Assembly: GCF_000238775.2 (NCBI RefSeq)
Contig: NZ_AFEJ02000001.1
Location: forward strand, 2,170,001 to 2,234,000
Direction of reading: 5' to 3'
Length of the DNA: 64,000 bases
Source of the DNA: Acaryochloris sp. CCMEE 5410
GTDB lineage: Bacteria > Cyanobacteriota > Cyanobacteriia > Thermosynechococcales > Thermosynechococcaceae
In this document: piece by piece, positions 7,699 through 16,498 of the stretch
Layout: every line of letters begins with the position of its first letter
Position numbering within the stretch: position 1 is the stretch's first letter
The notes under the pieces: model-generated
What the model saw: only the letters and a program-made list of their open reading frames with translations
What the model was told of the DNA's origin: nothing
The model's database searches: none
Program-made: the position numbers and the translations under genes

Positions 7699-9726
7699 TT
7701 ACTGTACCGTCTTAATATCCACCGTCAGAGCTTCAATATTGGTTTGCAGCTCAGGAGACAGCTCCTTCTGATAGCGGCCGCCGAGATGCTGGGCAAAAAA
7801 GCGTTCCAGAGAGGCAGTCATGGTTAACAGATTGATCTCTTTCCGAAAACCATGGCCTTCATCTGGGGCAATCAGATAGTCCACAGGGCGACCGAGGTCT
7901 CTTAAGGCCGCTACGATCTGATCTGACTCGGCCTGTTTCACCCGAGGGTCATTGGCACCTTGAATCACTAACAGCGGCGCTTGAATATTCTGAGCCGAAA
8001 ACAGCGGCGACTGAGCTTTCAAACGGTCTTGATCGGCTGGATCCTTTGGATCACCGACCCGGAGGGCAAACATAGATTTCATCGGCGCCCAGTAGGGAGG
8101 AATGGAATTGAGCAGGGTCATGATATTAGAGGGACCAACTACCGAAGCCCCTGCTGCATACAGTTCAGGGGTAAAGGCCAACCCAGCCAACGTCGCATAG
8201 CCCCCATAGGAAGTCCCGGTAATGCCGACCCGCTTTGGATCCGCAATGCCCTGGTCAATCAGATACTGGACGCCATCCGTCAGATCATGCTGCATAATGC
8301 CGGTTCCCCATTGCTCATTGCCCGCATTGAGAAACGCCTTACCATAGCCCGTCGACCCGCGAAAGTTAGGCTGCAAAATGGCATAGCCGCGATTGGCCAA
8401 GAACTGGGCGGCACCGTCATAACCCCAGTAATCCCGCGCCCAAGGGCCACCGTGGGGAAACACAATCACTGGGAGATTCTTGGGCTCAACACCTTTGGGT
8501 AAGGTCAGATAGGCTGGAATCTCTTGGCCATCGCGGCCTTGGTAGCGAATCGGTTGGCGAGGGGCTAAGTGTTGACTGGGCAGCTCTGGGCGAACATCAT
8601 AGAGCTTTTTCAGGCTTTGAGCCTGGCGGTCAAACAGATAGGTGGTTCCGGGATTTACATCACTTTGGGCATTAATCAGTGCCAATCGATCATCCCGAGT
8701 GACCGACCCAATGGATAGCTCCAGCTTAGGCAGTTGCTGGCGCAAAAACTTCAAATCCGCAGTGAGCTGATCTGTTTTGGGATAGACGCGACGACGATCG
8801 CCCACGTAATAGGTGGCAACCAGCTCGTCCGTGGCCTGGGAGAATAATGCACCCCCAAAATCCACCTGATTTTCAGGATCGGATTCGACGGGTTGGCTCT
8901 GCTGAGTGTCCACATTGAGCAGCTCCAGTCGGGTAAAATTCACATTTCGATTGGTGCGCAGATAAACCCGCTGGCCGTCTGGGTGAAAGCGAATCGGGGC
9001 ACAGGTCTCTTCAACCTTGCAGGAATACAGGGGGGTGAGCTTGCCGTTTTCAACCTTGAGAAGTTCATTGCCGTTCTCAAGGGTTTGGCGAGCCGCCAGG
9101 CGAACCTTGCCCTCTAAGTCCGTGACCCAGCCCGCAATATTCTGATCGTTTTGGATCAGGAGGGTCCGCTCTCCCGTGGTGAGATTGAGGCGATAGACAT
9201 CATGGACCTGTGGATTACGATCATTGAGGCCAATAATCACTTCATTGGGGGTCCGTTTCGGCACGGCATAAACCTGGGCCGTCACCCCCTCAAACGGGGT
9301 GAGGTCGCGAGCTTGGGTTTGGCCACCGACAGTTTTGGGGTCAACGGCATAGAGCCGGAAATTTTCATTGCCCCCTTTATCCTGACCGTAGAGAATATAG
9401 CGACCGTCCGCACTCCAGAAATAGATCATAATCGGGCGGGTAGCATCGGCCGTTACAGGGCGAGCAGCAGACATCGGTTCGTTAATGCCTTTGACCCAGA
9501 CATTAATCACCCCCTTCAGGGGTTTTTGGAAGGCCAGAAATTGACCATCCGGGGACAGTTGGGCACCGGAAATCTCTGGATCGGAGAAAAACAGCTCGCG
9601 GTCGATCAGGGGAGGAAGGCTGGTCTGAGGGCTGGGGCTTTCCGCCGCGAAGCCGACAGAAGTGGGGGTCAGTCCTATAAAGCTAGCCATAAACATTAGG
9701 CTAACGGTGCGCGGTAAGGGATGCAT
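7699..9726 (-). CDS. Exported S9-family prolyl oligopeptidase-like (acylaminoacyl-peptidase type) peptidase
   Basis: A 675-residue protein. Start at 9726 is supported by GGAG 9 bases upstream and by the Sec signal that follows (TVSLMFMASFIGLTPTSVGFAA). The first ~390 residues form a beta-propeller-like region with repeated SPDG/SADGRYI strands; the last ~270 are an alpha/beta hydrolase. Catalytic triad candidates are S506 in GTSYGGY, Asp in GANDPRVKQAES and His in DEGHGFRKEIN. FPHGGPWARDYWG is the oxyanion-hole region. The enzyme should cleave short peptides in the periplasm or outside the cell. It sits upstream of the beta-lactamase on the same strand. A longer frame to 9798 lacks a signal at its N-terminus and is not preferred. 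Confidence 0.88.
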   Translation of the reverse strand: MHPLPRTVSLMFMASFIGLTPTSVGFAAESPSPQTSLPPLIDRELFFSDPEISGAQLSPDGQFLAFQKPLKGVINVWVKGINEPMSAARPVTADATRPIMIYFWSADGRYILYGQDKGGNENFRLYAVDPKTVGGQTQARDLTPFEGVTAQVYAVPKRTPNEVIIGLNDRNPQVHDVYRLNLTTGERTLLIQNDQNIAGWVTDLEGKVRLAARQTLENGNELLKVENGKLTPLYSCKVEETCAPIRFHPDGQRVYLRTNRNVNFTRLELLNVDTQQSQPVESDPENQVDFGGALFSQATDELVATYYVGDRRRVYPKTDQLTADLKFLRQQLPKLELSIGSVTRDDRLALINAQSDVNPGTTYLFDRQAQSLKKLYDVRPELPSQHLAPRQPIRYQGRDGQEIPAYLTLPKGVEPKNLPVIVFPHGGPWARDYWGYDGAAQFLANRGYAILQPNFRGSTGYGKAFLNAGNEQWGTGIMQHDLTDGVQYLIDQGIADPKRVGITGTSYGGYATLAGLAFTPELYAAGASVVGPSNIMTLLNSIPPYWAPMKSMFALRVGDPKDPADQDRLKAQSPLFSAQNIQAPLLVIQGANDPRVKQAESDQIVAALRDLGRPVDYLIAPDEGHGFRKEINLLTMTASLERFFAQHLGGRYQKELSPELQTNIEALTVDIKTVQ

Positions 9727-9915
9727 AGGGCGTACTCCAAAATAGGTTAGTTCGGGTCTGATTGAATGTGGTCTATGGGGTGCGATCGCACGCTCCAATA
9801 CAGATGCGATAGATATTCAAGGGCGGATGTTCTAAGATCGAAAGGCTATTGTCCAAAGAGTCCAAACCGTCACAGCTGCCCCAAATTTATTTTCTGGTCT
9901 AGGTATGAAGGGGGT

Positions 9916-9943
9916 TGAATCAATCGGTCACAACCTTGATTCA
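9916..9943. promoter_or_regulatory. Inverted repeat in the divergent promoter region
   Basis: TGAATCAA (9916-9923) and TTGATTCA (9936-9943) are perfect arms separated by 12 bases, in the 488-bp region between the leftward peptidase gene and the rightward LuxR gene. The geometry suits a dimeric regulator, possibly the adjacent LuxR protein itself; this is inference. I see nothing else in this intergenic stretch. Confidence 0.3.
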
Positions 9944-10214
9944 GAAGATCGGAAAAACGCAACGGTTTCTCGCCGATACAGGGTTGATGAGGAGTCTACA
10001 GCCTGATTAGAGAAATCATCGGGAAGCGGTCTCCATTGAAATACGCCGGTTTGGAGGCGTTCTCCTTTTCCTTCTATCCCCCCGTCACCTGCAGTTCTGG
10101 CATAGGACATGGACGACAAGAAATCGGACTTCCCCATGATTGCCCCACCGTTCCCCTCGCATTGATATCTGTTGCTTCCTGTTCTCACACAATTTGGATT
10201 AGACATTTTTCTAC

Positions 10215-11609
10215 ATGCTTGAAAATGCAACATTGGTCTGGGACCTAGAGCAAGCCAATAAGGTTGCGCTAGGGTTTTCCACCTCATTGGACCCTGAGAC
10301 CATTGCCCGTCTCGCCACAGATGGCTTCGTGGAACAGTTTAACTGTGCCTTTGCCCGCATCTGGCTAGTGGAGCCGGATCAGACAATGCTGAAGCTAGTG
10401 GCTTCTTCTGGACTCTATACCCGCACTGACGGCACATTCAGCCGCATTCCCATGGGGGAATTTAAGATTGGCAAAATTGCTCAAAATCGAGTTTCTCTCC
10501 TGAGCAATAATTTGGCCAAGGAATCCTGGGTCAGAAATCCAGATTGGGCGATCGCCAACAATATCAACGGCTTTGCGGGTTACCCCTTAGCCCATGGAGA
10601 TAAGGTAATTGGCGTCTTGGCTGTTTTTAGTCATGACGCTATCCGTCCAGAGTTTCTGAAGATTTTATCCAGTCTCTGTACAACCCTGACCGTGGCTTTA
10701 GAAATGGCATCTCTGCACCAGTCAGAACAGCAGGTGCCCGCAGGCATGGACACCCAACGGATATTGGCCAATCTGTCTCTATCGGATGCAATGGCCCATA
10801 TCTTAGGGCAAGCAACGGTGTTGGTATTGGGGACTGAACGATGCCTAGACGTGTCCAAAACCCATCTCTTTTTGCGGACTGCTGAAACCCTTAAGGATCT
10901 CGATTGCAGCTACTGCCGCCTGACCTACGGCGAAGAAGCGGTAACCTTAGAAGCCATTGCTGCTGCCCCTGTTGAACCCGAACGGAACGCCTGGGAGCGA
11001 ACCACCTTTGGTCGTTTATCTTTGATGGCTTCATGTTTTAATGGCAGCTTCAAAATCAGTTCAGAACCTAATATCAAGGCTATTCAAGTGGCCTTAACCT
11101 TTCCTGTGGCCGTTCAAGGGACTTGTGTGCGCATTCAGTGTGCGTCTCCTTTAGTGCAAACGGGACTGATGCACCTGGCCTCTGGAGCTGGACTACAGGT
11201 TTGCGTCAACAGCGATCCTCAAATCCCTCTACTAACGGATCAAGTGGACCTCCTCGAAACCAGTCACTATCCGCTGTGGGTCAGCCATAGCTCAGCCATA
11301 ACGCCCAAAAGCGCCAAGGCAGACCTCCAGCTTTCAATCACTGCTGAGCAATTACGGGAAGCGGTGGCATCTGTCATGCAAGGGGAAACCTGGGGACTAG
11401 ATCAAGGCGAACAGCAGCTTTCTGCCCGCGAACGGGACGTTCTGGCGTTATTAGTCCAGGGCTTTCGTGATCGCGATATCGCTGAGCAGCTCTTTATCAG
11501 CGATAGTACGGTTAAATTTCATATCAACAATATCCTCGTTAAACTGAACGCGAAAACCCGGCTACAAGCTCTCTATAATTTGATGTCCCTCCAGGGGCAT
11601 GAGATTTAG
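10215..11609 (+). CDS. GAF domain-containing LuxR-family transcriptional regulator
   Basis: A 464-residue regulator. Residues about 10-165 form a GAF domain (LDPETIARLATDGFVEQF, ARIWLVEPD, GFAGYPLAHGDKVIGVLAVFS). A middle region of about 220 residues has no clear family; it reads like a degenerate second sensory domain. The last ~65 residues are a LuxR/NarL helix-turn-helix: LSARERDVLALLVQGFRDRDIAEQL, then STVKFHINNILVKLNAKTR. No receiver domain is present, so input is probably a small ligand or redox signal bound by the GAF domain. The gene is divergent from the S9 peptidase, a natural target candidate. The nested ATG at 10215 gives the complete GAF fold. A hairpin follows the stop. Confidence 0.85.
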   Translation: MLENATLVWDLEQANKVALGFSTSLDPETIARLATDGFVEQFNCAFARIWLVEPDQTMLKLVASSGLYTRTDGTFSRIPMGEFKIGKIAQNRVSLLSNNLAKESWVRNPDWAIANNINGFAGYPLAHGDKVIGVLAVFSHDAIRPEFLKILSSLCTTLTVALEMASLHQSEQQVPAGMDTQRILANLSLSDAMAHILGQATVLVLGTERCLDVSKTHLFLRTAETLKDLDCSYCRLTYGEEAVTLEAIAAAPVEPERNAWERTTFGRLSLMASCFNGSFKISSEPNIKAIQVALTFPVAVQGTCVRIQCASPLVQTGLMHLASGAGLQVCVNSDPQIPLLTDQVDLLETSHYPLWVSHSSAITPKSAKADLQLSITAEQLREAVASVMQGETWGLDQGEQQLSARERDVLALLVQGFRDRDIAEQLFISDSTVKFHINNILVKLNAKTRLQALYNLMSLQGHEI

Positions 11610-11615
11610 AGAACG

Positions 11616-11855
11616 TCAAAAGGCGATAATACGTCTTTTATCCTGGCCACATTTTGAGACCGTCTCAGTCACCGGTTGGATAGACGGTCTCTCTACAGCA
11701 GGCTTGAGTCGCCTGCGCATCATACTCAAACTCAGCAAGTACAAAAAGAACACAATCAGTGATAGATGAATGCTGGCTTTAACGGCCAGCCAAGGGATAC
11801 GGTTAGGCATGCGCTTATCAAGGGTATCGACAGTAAGAGCGGCATCTAGCACCAC
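11616..11855 (-). CDS. Possible small single-pass membrane protein (weak)
   Basis: A 79-codon frame with one hydrophobic segment (SIHLSLIVFFLYLLSLSMMRRR, about residues 28-49) followed by a basic tail. Positive-inside charge distribution would put the C-terminus in the cytoplasm. The only support is the hydrophobic helix; no family is recognised, the start is unclear, and the LuxR terminator-like hairpin lies inside it. It may be spurious. Confidence 0.25.
   Translation of the reverse strand: MVLDAALTVDTLDKRMPNRIPWLAVKASIHLSLIVFFLYLLSLSMMRRRLKPAVERPSIQPVTETVSKCGQDKRRIIAF
11656..11691. terminator. Hairpin downstream of the LuxR gene
   Basis: GAGACCGTCT (11656-11665) and AGACGGTCTC (11682-11691) form a perfect 10-bp stem with a 16-base loop, 47 bases after the LuxR stop codon. 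It is followed by TCTAC rather than a clean T-run. It would lie inside the weak leftward frame described at 11616-11855. Confidence 0.45.
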
Positions 11856-12432
11856 TAGTCTCGTTTCTATGTTCAGGGCAGATCAGTGATGCCAATGAGA
11901 GCGGAATAGAGAGCAGATATCTTGTGAATGTTGACGGTGCGATTGGACTTAAGAATGACCTCAAAAAACGAACAAAGTTCAGTTAAGTTTTAAAAAATTC
12001 TGCGGAATTTTTAACTAATACACTTCGATAATTCTTCTACAGTTTATGAGGTCAGATCAGCTCTCGTAACTCTATATTCAAAGAGGACTTTAGCTAGATA
12101 ATCCAAACTTATTTCCCAAAGCAAGAATTTTGCTAAAACCCATACACAGAGAAACTTTAGGAGGCAAATCAGCTATCCTACCCAGCCATATTCTGTTGAG
12201 TCAACCTATTGATATCCTTAGGTCATGAATCAAATTATTTTATAGGGGATGGCAGGTAAAAATAGGAAAGCTATTAGTTTGTACAGGCATTATTTCTAAT
12301 AGTATTGCCAGCTTGATAAAACCGAGTTAAAAACACTAGGATCTTAGAGTGCGTTGCGTGTTGCACCATCGTTTTTGCAATGCTACGACATCAGCGTTCA
12401 ATCCTTGATCAAATTCAGATGGGAGATGAAAT
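11856..12432. other. AT-rich intergenic region
   Basis: About 577 bp with no supported gene. It holds an AT-rich hairpin AAAAATTC-TGCG-GAATTTTT near 11993-12012. The last 90 bp become GC-balanced before the SnoaL-like gene. Nothing else recognised. Confidence 0.45.
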
Positions 12433-12831
12433 ATGAGGCGGGAGCACCCCAATATCTCTATATTTAGACGATTAGACCCAAGTAACCTGGCTGCAGATCC
12501 AATGCTGTTTGCCCCTGGTTTTGTTTGGCATTTTTTCAATCCCCACCTCCCCGATATTGAGGGGGACTATGTGGGGTTGGCGGGCCTGCAAGCCTTCTTT
12601 GAAACGTTGGAGAAGCTGACGGCAGGAACCTTTCAGGTTGAACCCATCTCCGTTACGGCAGTGGGCGATGAGCTGATCGTTACCCATGTCAAAGATCGGA
12701 TGATGTTGAACGGGCAACCCATCGAGCTAGACGCTGTTGTGGTGTGGCGAATGGTCAATGGCTGTATTGCTGAAGCCTGGGATATCCCATCGGTGTATAC
12801 AAAGAACTCCCCGCTTCCACAAGTTGCTTAA
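12433..12831 (+). CDS. SnoaL-like/NTF2-like small protein
   Basis: A 132-residue protein of the NTF2-like superfamily in its SnoaL/ketosteroid-isomerase-like form. Signature segments are FVWHFFNPHLPDIEGDYVGLAGLQAFFETLEKLTAGTFQVE, then a strand with AVGDELIVTHVKDR and a final strand DAVVVWRMVNGCIAEAWDI. The WHF...G-D-Y-x-G-x-x-A pattern is typical of the family. The cone-shaped fold binds small hydrophobic ligands; catalytic function cannot be inferred. A methyltransferase gene begins 82 bp downstream on the same strand, so the two may act on one small molecule. Start at 12433 is the first ATG; the first ~20 residues look non-conserved, so a later start is possible. Confidence 0.7.
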   Translation: MRREHPNISIFRRLDPSNLAADPMLFAPGFVWHFFNPHLPDIEGDYVGLAGLQAFFETLEKLTAGTFQVEPISVTAVGDELIVTHVKDRMMLNGQPIELDAVVVWRMVNGCIAEAWDIPSVYTKNSPLPQVA

Positions 12832-12912
12832 CTCAGCCAGATATTCCATCGTTCCCCATTCCGACTCGTAGCCACCGAACCGCGTTCTCATCGAATAACC
12901 AAGGAGATGCTT

Positions 12913-13557
12913 ATGACTCAGTCGATGCAGTTTTGGGACAAAGTTGCTGATAGCTATGCCAAGCAGCACATTGCCGATCAGGCCACTTACGAAAAAAAGC
13001 TAGAAGTGACGCAAAAGTATCTGCAGCCAGATATGGAGGTCTTAGAGTTTGGCTGTGGCACCGGCTCTACTGCTTTGATTCATGCGTCCCATGTGAAGCA
13101 TATTCGGGCGATTGATTTTTCAGCAAACATGATAAAAATCGCCCGGTCCAAAGCCGAGGCCCAGAACATCCAAAACGTCACCTTTGAGCAAGCCAGCATT
13201 GACGAGTTGAGCCTCCCTGATCAAAGTATTGATGTGGTGCTGGGACTCAACGTTTTGCATTTGCTGAAAGATAAGGAAGCCGAAATTGCTAAGGTCCATA
13301 ACATACTCAAACCGGGGGGACGGTTTATTACGAGTACGGTGTGCCTAGGAGGGACGATGGATTGGCTGAAGGTGATTGCCCCCATTGGCAAATTTCTGCG
13401 GCTATTTCCACTGGTCAGAGTCTTTTCGGTCCAAGAGTTGGAGCAAAGTTTGACGGATGCGGGCTTTGAGGTTGAACAACCCTGGCAACCCAGTGAGTTC
13501 ACCTGGCAGCTCGGCTCGGGAAAGGTCGCATTTATTGTGGCAACCAAAGCAGCTTAG
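12913..13557 (+). CDS. Class I SAM-dependent methyltransferase
   Basis: A 214-residue cytosolic methyltransferase. AAGGAG at 12901-12906 fits the ATG at 12913 better than the overlapping ATG at 12907. Motif I is VLEFGCGTGSTAL (about residues 43-55), the acidic strand-2 end is AIDFSANMIKIAR, motif IV is DVVLGLNVLHLLKD and motif VI KPGGRFITSTVC. The family (Methyltransf_11/25-like) methylates small molecules, lipids or quinones; the hydrophobic stretch after motif VI (DWLKVIAPIGKFLRLFPLV) is seen in members with lipophilic substrates. It follows the SnoaL-like gene with 82 bp between, a plausible two-gene unit. Confidence 0.85.
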   Translation: MTQSMQFWDKVADSYAKQHIADQATYEKKLEVTQKYLQPDMEVLEFGCGTGSTALIHASHVKHIRAIDFSANMIKIARSKAEAQNIQNVTFEQASIDELSLPDQSIDVVLGLNVLHLLKDKEAEIAKVHNILKPGGRFITSTVCLGGTMDWLKVIAPIGKFLRLFPLVRVFSVQELEQSLTDAGFEVEQPWQPSEFTWQLGSGKVAFIVATKAA

Positions 13558-13728
13558 ACAAAGAAACGCATGACACAGTGGATAACAATTTTCGGAACGA
13601 GCAGTGGCAGGAGAACACCCCTTAGCCGTGACGTGCTCAGCAGATCGGGGTATGTTTATGAGGTCGCACTGGCATTCAAAGCCAACTGAGTCTACGCTAC
13701 TATTGACACGCTTTCTATCATTGAAGCT

Positions 13729-14589
13729 ATGCCTATCCCTGCGTACCAAGATCCTGTAGCCCAACTCCTCACTCTAGGATATCCAGAAGATTTAAATAGC
13801 CCCGAGGCTATTGATTATCTCCAAAACTTTGGATTTACAGACGTTCATATCCCTGAACTCAGTCGGCTCGCTGCTGAAGAAGACTTGAACTGGGATGATG
13901 AGGGAGAGGGCTACTCCCCCATGCATGCTTGTCGTGCACTAGGTCAACTCAAAACCGAGAAAGCGATTCAAGCACTGTTGACTCTCTTTGATAGTGAGTA
14001 TGACTTTTTAAGAGAAGAGTTGCCCACGATCTTGGGAAAAATAGGCCCAACCTGTATTCCCATACTCTCGGGTTATCTAGCTGAGGGGGAACGTCCTTGG
14101 CTGGGGATCTCTACGGCCGCTTCAGGACTCACCAAAATTGCTCAACTAAACCCTGATTATCGCCAAGAATGCATTGATGAATTAACGACAGCGCTAGCTC
14201 GTCATAAGGAACAAGCAGCGGAGACGAATGGAAGTTTAGTTGTCGAGTTAATCAACTTAAAAGCGACTGGAGCCGTCAGTGTGATTGAACGGGCTTACAA
14301 GGAAGGTCCCATGGACGAAATGTTTTGTGGCAGTTGGGCAAAAGTGCAGATTGCGTTAGGACTGGCAACAGAAGCAGACTTTTCTCCAGAAGAACTTCAG
14401 CATCAGGAACCAGAGTGGATGGAGCAAATCCGTCGATTGGCAAATATGACCACTGAGTTGGCACGGGAACAGAGCAAATTACCCGACTTTAGCAAAGGTG
14501 CTTTATCCCAGAACCGGAAAAAGTCAGGGAAGAAAACGACGGGGTTTGGGGCTGTGAAGCCCAAGAACAAAAAACGCAAGAAAAAGTGA
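13729..14589 (+). CDS. HEAT-repeat-like protein with basic C-terminal tail
   Basis: A 286-residue, helix-rich protein without signal or membrane segment. The core (residues ~40-200) reads as alpha-alpha repeats: MHACRALGQLKTEKAIQALLTLF, LREELPTILGKIGPTCIPILSGYL, and VELINLKATGAVSVIERAY, in the manner of HEAT/PBS-lyase-like or DUF1186 proteins. The last ~35 residues are strongly basic and Lys-rich (KNKKRKKK at the end), suggesting nucleic-acid or ribosome contact. It is a scaffold-type protein of unknown role. No SEC-C zinc motif is visible at the C-terminus although that domain accompanies related HEAT-like proteins. No operon partner is evident, since the downstream region is decayed. Confidence 0.7.
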   Translation: MPIPAYQDPVAQLLTLGYPEDLNSPEAIDYLQNFGFTDVHIPELSRLAAEEDLNWDDEGEGYSPMHACRALGQLKTEKAIQALLTLFDSEYDFLREELPTILGKIGPTCIPILSGYLAEGERPWLGISTAASGLTKIAQLNPDYRQECIDELTTALARHKEQAAETNGSLVVELINLKATGAVSVIERAYKEGPMDEMFCGSWAKVQIALGLATEADFSPEELQHQEPEWMEQIRRLANMTTELAREQSKLPDFSKGALSQNRKKSGKKTTGFGAVKPKNKKRKKK

Positions 14590-14683
14590 TCGATCGGTCT
14601 ATCCAGGGAACGGATGCGTCTTTGACAGAATGGTCCCGTCTATAAAAGTGAAGCCATCAAGCAGTTAGCCCTGGAGATCAAAC

Positions 14684-14851
14684 AATGTCTCGCATCCAAC
14701 TCGCCCTTAATGTCCAAGACCTGGAAGCGGCTACTCATTTTTACAGCAAACTATTTGCCACTTAACCAGCAAAGCGCCGACCTGGGTATACCAACTTTGC
14801 GATCTCAAACCCGCCTCTCAAACTGATGTTATTCGAAAATCCCACCGCCAG
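14684..14851 (+). pseudogene. Remnant of an ArsI/CadI-like VOC lyase gene
   Basis: From ATG 14684 the frame reads [26 protein letters not shown], then a TAA at 14762-14764, then continues in the same frame with [26 protein letters not shown]. The two halves are contiguous parts of the N-terminus of ArsI/CadI-type VOC proteins (C-As lyase / cadmium-inducible family): first metal-ligand strand, then the F-A-I-x-x-P-P-L-K-L strand. The stop is probably a single nonsense change. After FENP the similarity stops abruptly and a transposase remnant starts in the same frame. The rest of the lyase is missing. GGAG is present upstream. The gene is dead. Confidence 0.75.
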
Positions 14852-15013
14852 ACGATTATTGATCAGTTCAAGAATATTTCACAAATCGAACATTCCAGAC
14901 ATCGTAGTCCCGTCAACTTCTTTGTCAATATGGTCTGTGGACTGATTGCTTAGTGCCACCAACCCAAGAAGCCTTCTCTATCCATTGCTGAGTATTTACT
15001 CCCAGCCGCTTAA
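14852..15013 (+). pseudogene. C-terminal remnant of a DDE transposase (IS982-like by pattern)
   Basis: The frame starting at 14852 reads [33 protein letters not shown], a TAG, then CHQPKKPSLSIAEYLLPAA and a stop at 15011-15013. Q[14 protein letters not shown] with the G-L-I-A-Y-x-x-Q-P-K-K-P-S block is a known C-terminal signature of a DDE transposase group; the internal TAG replaces the Tyr codon of G-L-I-A-Y. Only the last ~50 codons remain. It joins the ArsI-like remnant directly, so the element or a deletion next to it destroyed that gene. IS982 assignment is from memory of the motif and not certain. Confidence 0.65.
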
Positions 15014-15335
15014 ACCGAACTCAGGTTAGATGGACTACGATACCAACACCTTGATGGCTTATTAACCCAAATTGGGGTGTCTAGTCGCAGAAGGTGTCAA
15101 CAATCAAGCTTGACGCTTAGTTTGCTATCAAGCTTGATTCCTTATTCAATGGCTTCACTTCATGAAGTGTAATTAAAGCCTGACCCGCTCAAATTCAGGT
15201 TACTTGATCCACTGACAACCGCAATAAGTTCATCAGTGCCAGGTGTTTTAAGGAAAATAGCCTGTCCAGAAGGAGTGCCTGTTGGTGATGAACCCAAACT
15301 ATACTCACTGGCAAACCCATGCAAAAGGATGCGAT

Positions 15336-16498
15336 GGGAGCGTGTCACTTTTTCAGGAGAAAAATAGAGTCAAGTTGTCGATTGAGATAGGCACAGCGAT
15401 GAGCTAGGACTTTGGGGATATGTTTTTCTTGCCATTGCGCACCTGAAATCTTTGTCCTTCGGTCAATTTGCTTAACAAGCGACTCAACGGCACCAGAGCC
15501 AATGGGTATTCCCTCAGCTTGATAGTAACCATAGTTGGGAATCCGCTCTCGGTGGTCTCGCAAATACTGACAGAACCGTTTAGCCTGAGGTTTGCTCAAA
15601 CCACAGAACAAATCGATGGCCTCATCAATCTTCCCTCTCCACAAAAGGTTTCAGCTTGCTGCAGCCGTTTGAGTGACCCACCGACTTTATGTAAATTCTC
15701 CATCAAGTGGAACCAGTCTAGGATCTGCTCCTGTTGAGTTGGCAGTCTCATCTGTCGGTAAAGCTTCCAAATCCCAACATGACCATCCCCAAGACAGTAA
15801 ACCCTTGCAGCAAATCTGAAGCGGTTCACCGCCAGGCAGAGGGAAGTATGGTCTTGATAGTAGGCCAAGCCAACCCTATCGCCATTGATGCGAACTGCTT
15901 TATAACCACGCCAGTGGCAGGGTTCCCCTTTTGGAGTAATCAACCGAATATTGCCCCCATCTAAGCTGAGCTGAGTGACTCCTTGCGTCAAAGAGGGTGG
16001 ACTGAAGGTTTGACGATGAACGAGACGCTGCTGCGTTTTGGAGCTGACTGTGATACCCGTTAAAACTGCTAGATCCTCTGATGCATGGGCATAGGAAACA
16101 TTGGCACTAATACGCAGGGCGCACATCTCTAAGTAGGGGCTTAACTGACTGTTGGGCTTGACCTTGAGGGCTGTTGCTTGGGTCCGAGTGAGGTTGAGTT
16201 TGCCCAGAATGCTTTTTAAGGTCCGTCGATATTCTCCGACATCTGGCGGGCTAACTTGGTCGATAAAAAAAGACCCATTTGAGGCGACACATGAGTTTGC
16301 AGTTGAGTCCGAACGGTGCATTCAATCTCTGCCAAAGTATTCATGGGCAGAGACTGGGATTGGGAGTCTTGATACAGCAGTTCTGAAATGCGTGTGACGC
16401 AAGCATTGAATTCTTGTTCTTCTTCTGGTGTCATAGTCAATAAGAGGGATCATCTAAGATCAATTATCATTTTCCTCTCAAAGAAGTGACACGCTCCC
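15336..16498 (-). mobile_element. ISKra4-like insertion sequence, 1163 bp, with 8-bp target duplication
   Basis: The left end begins GGGAGCGTGTCACTT and the right end is its reverse complement (AAGTGACACGCTCCC ending at 16498), so the terminal inverted repeats match for at least 15 bp. GATGCGAT flanks both sides (15328-15335 and 16499-16506). One transposase gene, in three overlapping frames, fills the element on the same strand as the host gene. The family call rests on the transposase. Confidence 0.85.
15345..16440 (-). CDS. ISKra4-like transposase, in three frames (one possible programmed, one probable disabling shift)
   Basis: Three successive minus frames make one protein: 16440-16216 (TPEEEQEFNACVTRISELL to VSPQMGLF), 16321-15596 (IDQVSPPDVGEYRRTLKSI, LSLDGGNIRL, GDGHVGIWKLY, ILDWFHLMENL) and 15644-15345 (GLSKPQAKRFCQYL, IPIGSGAVESLVKQIDRR). 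The SLDGG, GDG, DWFHLMENL and GSGAVES motifs are those of ISKra4-type DDE transposases. The first junction lies on a T7 run giving a T_TTT_TTA heptamer in frame (16270-16264), a classical -1 slippery site. The second junction, near ACCTTTTGTGG at about 15640, also needs a -1 step but has no canonical heptamer, so it looks like a one-base loss. Together these suggest a recently inactivated copy. Confidence 0.8.

Noticed and set aside
7981-8502. 173-codon frame antisense to the S9 peptidase gene
   Set aside because: It mirrors a strongly conserved coding region in GC-rich codons; the peptidase with its triad is the real gene.
9928-10287. 119-codon leftward frame in the LuxR promoter region
   Set aside because: Overlaps the start of the clear GAF-LuxR gene and has no domain signal.
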